A program made the translations under genes and the position numbers. DNA of 64,000 bases, taken from positions 474,252 to 538,251 of the forward strand of contig KB722743.1 in NCBI GenBank assembly GCA_000349905.1, written 5' to 3'. Below the pieces are notes generated by a model, which was given only the letters and a program-made list of their open reading frames with translations, made no database searches and was not told the origin of the DNA. Below, in pieces: positions 56,053-64,000 of this stretch (its first letter is position 1; each line of letters opens with the position of its first letter). The stretch comes from Volvariella volvacea V23 (Eukaryota; Basidiomycota; Agaricomycetes; Agaricales; Pluteaceae).

Positions 56053-59000
56053 TACGTTAGGAAGGGTTATCAAGGTTTATGTCCGACTGTCGGACATGAC
56101 ACCTCTATCTATCGATTCCTTCTTTGTGTATTGGTAAATCATCACGAAGTTTTGTTGTAGTGGTAAGCAGCTCAACTTCACGTGCTCGGGGAGTGTATCC
56201 GATGAGAGCTTATATTCATGACAGATATCGTTTCAGTGTACTTTGAGAAGTGCTTCAATCGATTTTTGCATTCAACCTGCCAAAAGATCGGATCACCTCG
56301 TCACAATGTCTATAACGACAACCTCCTGAATCAAAACCGTTCAATGCAATATTGGCTCCGAACACCCATTCAATTAGTTGACAATTAGCTGAAGTTTTTG
56401 CCCTCCTGAGATTGCTTTTGAGCGCTATCTTCTGTTGCTACTTCTCTTCGACATTGACAGACACTTCCCCATCTATCTGCCCTCACTAGTCCACCTTAAC
56501 TCAAAACCTCCCTCTTCCTTCTAGATCCCTTCGGCACCGTAGGTTTTCCTCTTCCCCATGCGGAAGACACCCGTTCGGAATCCACTGCCATGATCACCCT
56601 ACAATGCATTACGCACAGTCCCTTCATCTTCCGCCATCACGTCTTACTTTCGCCCAAACTCAATTGCAAAACCTAAATCAACTAGCAACAACAGCTGCAG
56701 CACCACAGCACATTGTCCTCAACTCGCACTATACCTTCTTTGTTTAACGTTACTCCTCAACTGATTAGGCCAACCTCCCCTGTTTAGGCACTACACTGTG
56801 GATCCCATCAAAACTCAGGAGAGTATCGCCGAGAATTTTATACTCTATTTCCCCGCTTCAACGTGCTCTAGGGCCACATACCCGGTTCATGGTCTATTCG
56901 GCTGGGTTACTGGTTGAAGGACTGGCACCGCGGCTATATCGACCCGGGAGGGGGAAGAGTGGGGTAGTGTGCATAAACATCACCGGTGTCGGGAAATATG
57001 GCGTATTGCTTGCGGTTAAGAACTTGTCTTGGTGTTCGGGCGGGGGCTTTAAACACTACTTGCGGTGTGCTAGAATGAATATTAGGGCGGTGTTGAGTCG
57101 GAAGTTTTGTTCTCAGCATTGATCGATGGATGGGTATGGGACGTTGCTCAAGACGAGTACACTAGGCGACGACTAGTGTCTTTGCATTGCTCAGTAGTCT
57201 CTACTCGAGGACAGCCGGAAGAAGTTTGCTGAATTTGACGCCCGAAGTCCTGGTTGGATGACCTCGCGGCGGCCTTGACTAGCTGGTGTATACTCTCGAC
57301 GGGTGCGTCCCATCCTCGACTCCAGAGAATCGACAGGGGAACACCTTAATTCAGGCACAATGTGTCGTCCAAATTTCTCAACATCCCATTAAGACTTATA
57401 CATTCTCATACATGCGTGAACACTGGCGTTGACCACAAGGTTGTAGTCACCCCACACGATAAGGGATCCAAAACCCACCAGCAGTTTCACAGGTGCCATA
57501 ACTCTAAACCATCCACGCTCTGTGCCGTGCTTATCTTCTTATTCCATTTCCCGACCGCGGAGAACTCGACAGTCCACGGGTAGCGTGCCACATCGTGAGT
57601 GGCGCCTTCACTTTGAGCGACGTGTCAGCTTCTCGCGGTTGTTTACCTCAAGCAAGTCCGGGTTGCGGGAATAGGTTACCTCGATTCGAGTCAGTCATCC
57701 ACCCGGAATATATCATCATATACCTAGTGGTTTTGTCTCTGGTCCGGGTACCATCACTCCCAGCACGGCGCTTACCTCCCCACTGGCACTCACCAACATG
57801 CTCTTCCTTCCGGATCATGATGAGTGCCAAAGAGCTCATAAAGGTTGTGAACACGGGTGCAAAAAGCCCAAGTACCCGACTTTTGGGTGCCCGTGTGCGC
57901 CTGTACGCATTCTACGGTAATAACCATGCTAACACGCTCTAACCACGAGCTTCGTCGTGCCTAGTCATGACACAACCAACATTTCATTCTAAATTTCATT
58001 GCACCGACGAGCCGTCACATCTTGACCTGATGAGGGGCAATCAAGAAGACACCAGAATCACCGTGGAGTTGAAATCGGTTCGACTAAACTCTGCTCTAGG
58101 GAATTAGCTCACCCCGCGTCTAAAGTCTGCGGCCTGAGGGAGTCACCGGGTACGAATACGAATACGAATACGAATACGAATACGGGATTACGGGTACAAT
58201 CGAGGCGGAAAAAGCTTCATTCGAAGAAGAAGCAGGAATGGTATAGTGGGAAGAACAGAACTCAAATAAGTAATCTGTGGACGTGTTTACTGGCAAGTGC
58301 GGTATATATATATATAGGGTTTACGGTATGTGCAGTATGTGTGTATACGGTGCTGCGAGGAGTCGAGTACACGACTGGGCTGGTGCGTAGTACAGAATCC
58401 TAATCAGAAGAAAATGGTTGTAGTGGTATAACGATGAATTTCCCCCGGGAACGGCGACTATATGTGTGTATCGTACCTCCACCTGTCAATTGGCATACGC
58501 ATGTCAATAAGCCAAAGACTCTGTACGCCGTCTCACCCACACAACACGCCCACCACCGCGTACACTAATTACACACTCACACATCCTCCATATCACTGGC
58601 ACCTCCCCAACCCAACACAAGGGCACCCACCACACCTCAACTGACAGTGTGCGACCAAGAAAAAGAAATTATTACGAAAAGGTGAGAGCATGAGGGACAA
58701 ACTTGGGACACGGGGACTCGGGACTCGGAAAATGGAAAGCCTGAGGCAAGAAAGTTACATAGTAATAATGATCGCTATAACAGGTGGTGCTTGTGCTCGT
58801 GTTGGAAATGGGGAGAATAATACGGTTCTAATAAAAGTGGTATGTACCGGTCATAGTGGCATACACAGAATCACAAACTTGAGAGTGGAGTTGACGTTTT
58901 AAAACGCATCGACAGCAAGGTAGCTAGCAGAGAAGCAATGGCATAATATAATACAAAAACACCACATTAAGAGTTGCTTAATGGTCTCTCGGACTGATCT

Positions 59001-59062
59001 GTTGGTGGTGATGGCGATGGCGATGGTGAAGGTGAAGGCGCTACGGAAGATGTTCGGGAAGG
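56053..59062. other. 3-kb gene-poor region
   Basis: The longest gene-free stretch in the window. Open frames are at most 115 codons (57595-57942) and carry no motif or splice-linked partner. It includes a hexanucleotide repeat (58151-58190), a short TA run (about 58306-58316) and GGGTAC/CCCGTG-rich segments around 57860-57910 and 58145-58200. Confidence 0.5.
58151..58190 (+). repeat. (TACGAA)n microsatellite, 6.7 copies
   Basis: Six perfect TACGAA units plus TACG, flanked by CCGGG on the left and GGATTACGGGTAC on the right. Confidence 0.95.
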
Positions 59063-60929
59063 TTATCTCGAAGAAATGGAAGAGGGTAAGTGGATATTCG
59101 GTGGCGATGGTGAACTAGAAACGGGCATAGGATGGGATAACGTTAACGTAGTCCGAGACGGAGAAGAAAGGGGTGCGGTGTCAACACGAGTATCACTTCC
59201 ATTACCGCTTCCATTGTCGTTGTGAGATGGGGATAACATACCCGAAGAGGGCGTTGATGACGATGAAGAAGACGCTAATAAGCTCTGAACCTGGCTTGAC
59301 ATTCCTGGTGTACCCACGTCAAGCGTGTTGTGAGAGGAATCACTGCTATGGTCTTCGTCGTGATCACGGTGAGATATATTTGGGGGTGATTGCACCACGG
59401 CCGTAATTAGATCACTTGGCGGTGGAGGGGAGGCGATTGCGACAGGGAATGGAGGTGGAGGTGGGAATATGGCGTCGTCTAGTGGTGGAGGTGGTGTCGA
59501 TGGTGGGATATCGGCATATGATGTATCCCTTGGGTGCGATGTTCGGTCTGTGTCTTGCGATGATGCAGCTGACGGTTCAGTATCTGCATACGGAGGTGGA
59601 TCAGGAGGAACAGTTCCAGGGAAGAACCTCGGCACGAAGGGTGCGGGTCCCGACATATGTGGTGAATCTTCGGAGCCATTGGTGTGCAGGGATTCACTAT
59701 CGCGTTCACGGCGCTCTCGTAGTATGGCAAGTCGACGACGGCGGATGATGCTGAAAGCCAAACCCAGGGCAACAAGAGTGAGCACTCCGACGCTGCCGCC
59801 TACTGCAGCAGCGAAAGTTACAGTATTGTGCTTTTTGGCCTGCCTAGAAAAGGACGGGTAATCAATATCAAAGATTGACGATGATGCCGTCAGGTACATA
59901 TTGTTAATGAAATGCAATATAAAGGATAGATTGCGATTTGCCGATAAAGTGACGGGATTAATACGCACTCATCTATGACGCTGGCACTTGGAGCATTGGA
60001 CATCTCAGTGACAGATGAAGGTTCTCCTGTTCGCTGAGCGTTTACGGTTTGCGTATATACCAGATAATCAAACACGAAGGCAGAGTTGAAGCCAACGGTG
60101 ACGACTAGTACATGCGGCTCCTCTGTGAGGCCATCAACACTAAATACCTGCTGCTGGGGTGTAGAAGAGCTAGACGACGAGCTTGTCGAGTCCCAGTCCC
60201 CCAGTGTCTGGCCGTCAATCGTGAACGTTAGATTCGTTGGTGTCGTGGTCGTACTCGGAGGCTGGAGGCCAAACACTTGGATGGCGGAACCTGAAATAGT
60301 GTTGGCAGCCACCGAGGAAAATAATCGAATAATTACCAGTGAAGCTAAATTGCAGCGTGACTGGCTCGTCACCATCTGCTCTGACAGCCTTGGCTCTTCG
60401 TCTTGTCTTCTGGCTCGTATCAATCAAAGCCCGGCCGTCGTGTTGCCGCCCGGTACTTTCCTCTCGTTCGTCGTCGTCATACTGATCCTCGACCTCCCCT
60501 GAGGGTGCAGGTGTGGGAGAAGGGGGTAGTGTGGATGAGGAAGTGGAAGGTGGTGGGATGGAAGAACTTGGTGGAGGAGGGATAGGAGCAATCCCAACTG
60601 CGCCACCTCCGCTGCTATCTACCCCATTGAAGATATTGACAGCCTGATGAAATGACTGGTTGTAGGCCAGATTTCTATCCGGACTAAAGCACGAGGAGCA
60701 TGTGTCGAGTGCATTATGCCATGCGGACGCAGGCTGATAGATAATCGAGGGATCTGAATCGTCGACCGCGATAGTCCTCTGGCCGGCTACGACATGTTCG
60801 ATGCTCCGCCAGAAGAAATAGAGAACCAGTATGAGCCGCGAAAGCGGGGACCTTTGATGACGAGACCTATATATGCGCGTTTAGGGTGAGTATATGCGCC
60901 TGAATCTGGGCGAAAACGACGCACTTCAT
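59063..60929 (-). CDS. Secretory single-pass membrane protein with Pro-rich cytosolic tail
   Basis: Predicted exons: 60925-60929 (5 nt, ATGAA), 60337-60866, 59969-60290 and 59063-59843, giving 545 residues. The tiny first exon is inferred because the next exon has no in-frame ATG; joining gives a plausible signal peptide (MKSRHQRSPLSRLILVLYFF ... VVAGQ). The extracellular part starts RTIAVDDSDPSIIYQPASAW, has CSSC, a Pro/Ser spacer and the all-beta segment FSFTGSAIQVFG ... NLTFTIDGQTLGDW ... HVLVVTVGFNSAFVFDYLVY, a pattern widespread in mushroom surface proteins. One membrane helix (AAAVGGSVGVLTLVALGLAF) is followed by RRRR and a Pro/Ser-rich tail. The function is unknown; a cell-surface or wall-facing role is inferred from architecture. 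Confidence 0.7.
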
Positions 60930-61522
60930 GTCCAGCAAGGCTCGCCCACAGGACTAGAGCTGAAGACGAGACGGTGGACCAGGAGGGACGGAGGCGGAGA
61001 GAAAGGTCGTAGGAAGAGGCAAGGCGTGAGAGGAGGGCATAAGAGATTTCTGGAAGGTGAGTAAATGGCAGATTGGCCGAGGGCCTCCCCCACGCGCTGG
61101 ATTTTCCGGAATACAGTCCTCGCAGAAGCCTCGGAAAGACAAACCACGACCGGCCCAGCCCACCAGCCAATCAGATGCCCGCGCACATTGCCGATCCCTC
61201 TCTTTGGCAGCTCTCGCAATCAGCCAATCCGTTTCGTCTGCTCGTCATCATACCCGCTCCACCAACGATATCTCCTCTCAGCGCCTACCCATCTACTGCC
61301 TCCAGTTTTCCCAGTTCCCGCCAAGCGAGCCTCTTTCGCACATCCGATTTTCAGCCTCGCAATCTATTCTATCATTGGACACATCCCAGCATCTGTCGCG
61401 ATTGGTCGATTTGCTCCCACAGAAAGAAGCCTCCGCATGAACGCTGGTGCCTGCCTTGATCCAAACTAGGCGTCTGCAATACCATCGATCTCGTCCTCTG
61501 GTGCTTAGATCTCCCCCGCAAG
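60930..61522. promoter_or_regulatory. Divergent intergenic region before VPS36
   Basis: About 590 bp between divergent starts. Long overlapping open frames occur in all phases because of low stop density, but none has a recognisable product. Confidence 0.4.
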
Positions 61523-63466
61523 ATGGGCCTCTGTCAATACGCGCAGTCCGTGGACGGCACTATTCCTGTGCAGGCGCTGCTGTACAGCGATGAGGAGCTG
61601 TTGGCTAGTCAGGACAGCATAGGAATCTACGACGGGTGCGTGTGCAGCGCGCATATATACACCCTTTGCAAACACGGCGTTGTTCCACTCAATAATCTAG
61701 CCTACAGAAGTCGCCGCACCACCAGCAAGGCACGGTGCATGCCACAACCCACCGTCTGTTCTATGTCGATACCCCGCATCCGCTGAACAACTCGTTTGCA
61801 CTCGACCTTTCCCGGATTACCAAAACGGAATACTATGCTGGTCTATTCAAATCCTCACCCAAAGTCACACTACATCTATCCGGATCATCGTCAGGACCGG
61901 CCCATGGATCAAGAAACGACCCCGAGACATCATTTGAGGCATGGGAATGTGAAGTCTGTGCATATCGCAACCCACCGGGTCTTAGTCCTGCCGCATCACG
62001 CATATGCGGACTGTGCGGCGTTCCTCGTGCCTCTGTCCCACAGAGTTCCGGCGGAACGGTTCACAATCTCTCCAAGTCGCTGCCATCATCCCCTCCTTCC
62101 TCCCGCCCGCTCAGTGCTGGGTCGAACAGTACACCAAACACTATCGCATGTCCTGCGTGCACTTTCCTGAACCATCCCGATCTGCCAGCTTGCGAGATTT
62201 GCGGAACCGAACTCCCCCGCAAGATAACGAGCCACCGATCTGCGCCTTCTTCTCCACCAGTGTCCGACTCGGATGATGAAGATTTTGGCGGACCTCAGAT
62301 CATGAAGCTGAGCTTCCGGAAAGGTGGCGACAAGCCCTTTTACGCCATTCTCAAGCGTGCGTTGCAAGGGAAGGCTTGGGAGGTGAGAGATCTATTGCTG
62401 CGCATATAGCCAAGGCTGAGGTTGCCATCATCAAAAGATCGCTTCCACGAACAGGACTCAAGACCCTGCATCCGCATCAGGTCGAGACACTCCTGGAAGA
62501 TCAGGAATCAGTTCGTACATCTAATTTCATAATATATGCGCGTATTTACCCTGCATATAGGTGGTATTTTGCGGACAGTGGAAGCCACCGCCCAGCAGCG
62601 CCAGACGGGCATGACCGATGCACTACAAGATCTAGAAGCCTTGATGGTGAAAGCCAGAGGCATGGTTAAACTCGCAGCCGAGTTGAACGAGAAATTGACT
62701 GCATTGACTGCGAAAGAGACGACTCCTTCGCTCTATTCGTCCTCGTCCACGACTTTGGTCAATGAACCAGAGGAGGCTACTTTTATTCGGTCGTCATTGT
62801 CACAACTTGGATTGCAAATGTCAAATGCGCCGTTGACTCAGGATATGGTTTCGGATGAACGACGGTGGCATGAAGAGCTTGCTCGAGAGCTGGGCCGGGT
62901 ATTGCAAGGGTCTTCAGATCAAGACGCTGGGCTTATGAAGACTCGCGGTGTGATTGCTCTGGATGAAGTGTGGGGTGGCTGGAATCGTGCTCGAGGTGTT
63001 GGTATGTCTGAGTGTGCGTCTTCGCACTATCGTGGGATCTCACCTTTCTCGTGTAGCTCTCATCCCACCATCGACACTCCTTCAAGTTCTTCCACATCTA
63101 CCGCACTGCACCAGCCCATCAATTAGCCATCGGGCGTTCTCATCAGGACTGAGCGTCCTCCACACACCCTCATACAGCCACGCGCAATTCTCCACGAGGC
63201 TCTGCTCGATTCTGGCCATGTCAGGACCAAAGACGACGATGGAGATCGCTATGGAGGAGGGGATCACGATTGGACTGACGTGGGAGATGGTGTGGGCTGT
63301 TGAGAATGATGGGGATATTTGTAGGGATGATGATGATGCCGCTATTGTTGGAGGGGCGAGTGGGAGTGGGGCGGGGAATGCAGGAGGTGGGGAGGTGAGG
63401 TGGTGGGGGAATGTTTTTGTTGGGTATGTTTGGGATGGACAGGAGGATGAGAGTGGGGAGGGCTAG
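61523..63466 (+). CDS. vps36: VPS36, ESCRT-II subunit with two NZF fingers in the GLUE domain
   Basis: Five exons: 61523-61635, 61701-62382, 62438-62480, 62561-63001 and 63057-63466, giving 562 residues. The GLUE domain starts DGTIPVQALLYSDEELLASQ and continues GTVHATTHRLFYVDTPHPLN and TEYYAGLFKSSPKVTLHL. It is split by two NZF zinc fingers, WECEVCAYRNPPG ... CGLCG and CPACTFLNHPDLPACEICG, then resumes with MKLSFRKGGDKPFYAILKRA. The EAP30-type region follows (GGILRTVEATAQQRQTGMTD, LMVKARGMVKLA, RGVIALDEVWGGWNRARG) with winged-helix segments to the C-terminus. Vps36 binds ubiquitinated cargo and phosphoinositides and nucleates ESCRT-III on endosomes. NZF insertion is the arrangement known from yeast. 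The small third exon uses an AAAAG acceptor and a GTCGAG donor, chosen to keep frame, so it is the least certain part. Confidence 0.9.
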
Positions 63467-64000
63467 GTTGACGTTGTGTGAGGTTGAAGGGCATACAGGA
63501 GTGTGGATGTGGCTTGGCTGTTTGTTATTGATAATCTGTTTGTTTTATTACCAGTGGACTGTGTAGGATGGCTGGATTGAATTGATAAATTTCTTTTAGA
63601 TTTGGCTTCAATCGCCTTTCTGGGTCGACGAGCTTGGACGTATGCATAAGCTACGGGAATTCAAGATGGAATCAAACTCGGGATGACTTTGAAGCCATCA
63701 CAGTGACAATGATGACGTCATAAATGGCTTGATTTTAGGAAGCTCGCAGCTCAAGTACCAAAGTCGCACATCCGGTGCTCGTTTGCCGCCGGGGTTTTCT
63801 TCCTACTGGAGCTCAGGTGTGTATCATCAGCTTCTCTTCTTCGTTCATTCTTTGCTATTTTTTTTTCAACTCACAGACGTCTTGCTAGTCGTGCTTTCTC
63901 ACATCCGCGTGGTGGTTGTGTGCATAAGCCAAGATGCCTGTCGTCGGGCTCCACTCGAGGTCGTGAAGCTGTGCATTACTTCTGAGGCCTGCAGTATCCA
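63467..64000. other. 3' flank of VPS36 to window end
   Basis: No supported gene. An ATG at 63932 in a good context (AGCCAAGATG) opens only ten codons before a stop, so a new gene starting here would need a splice site I cannot confirm. Confidence 0.4.

Noticed and set aside
57595..57942. 115-codon plus frame and 68-codon antisense frame in the gene-poor region
   Set aside because: No motif, no splice-linked continuation and no conserved-looking composition.
58430..58660. Possible CRISPR-like or satellite array suggested by CAC/ACC-rich text
   Set aside because: There are no regular direct repeats with spacers, only compositional bias; a CRISPR array is not expected in a fungal nucleus.
1..64000. 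tRNA or rRNA genes
   Set aside because: I looked for GGTTCGAAT-type B boxes with a matching acceptor stem and found no convincing case. A tRNAscan-SE run would be decisive.

Overview
The window looks like nuclear DNA of an Agaricomycete (mushroom-type basidiomycete). Genes are intron-rich with short introns (mostly 50-60 nt, GT..AG). Conserved eukaryotic genes (RFT1, FIG4, VPS36, an OTUD3-like OTU deubiquitinase, an RBR ubiquitin ligase) alternate with a large, fast-turning-over set of F-box genes of the kind expanded in mushrooms. Two 100-N scaffold gaps are present. I saw no tRNA, rRNA, CRISPR array or intact transposon.

Layout. 0-3.7 kb: a decayed F-box gene, then gene-poor DNA. 3.7-10.7 kb: RFT1 (+) tail-to-tail with FIG4 (-). 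10.7-13.6 kb: an F-box gene broken by one frameshift, plus relics. 14.2-16.1 kb: a single-pass membrane protein gene. 17-19 kb: two different F-box relics end to end. 19-24.7 kb: three tandem F-box genes. 24.9-29.6 kb: one long minus-strand gene that joins a cysteine-peptidase-like (deubiquitinase-like) region to a complete RBR E3 ligase. 30-39 kb: three more F-box genes, a fourth F-box relic and a small membrane protein gene. 40.5-46.5 kb: an OTU deubiquitinase gene divergent from an F-box-like gene. 47-54 kb: an F-box relic, a multi-pass membrane protein gene, a broken F-box gene and its intact paralogue. 54-56 kb: divergent FMP46-like and rhodanese genes. 56-59 kb: gene-poor, with a hexanucleotide repeat. 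59-63.5 kb: a secretory single-pass membrane protein gene and VPS36.

The recurring theme is ubiquitin: F-box substrate adaptors (SCF ligases), an RBR ligase, an OTU deubiquitinase and the ESCRT-II ubiquitin receptor VPS36. I infer no operon-like co-regulation; the F-box genes mainly show birth and death. For the spliced genes, exon borders were placed by reading GT/AG sites that keep frame and family motifs continuous. The summed coding lengths of RFT1, FIG4, the RBR gene, the OTU gene, VPS36, both large membrane proteins and the FMP46-like and rhodanese genes are all multiples of three.
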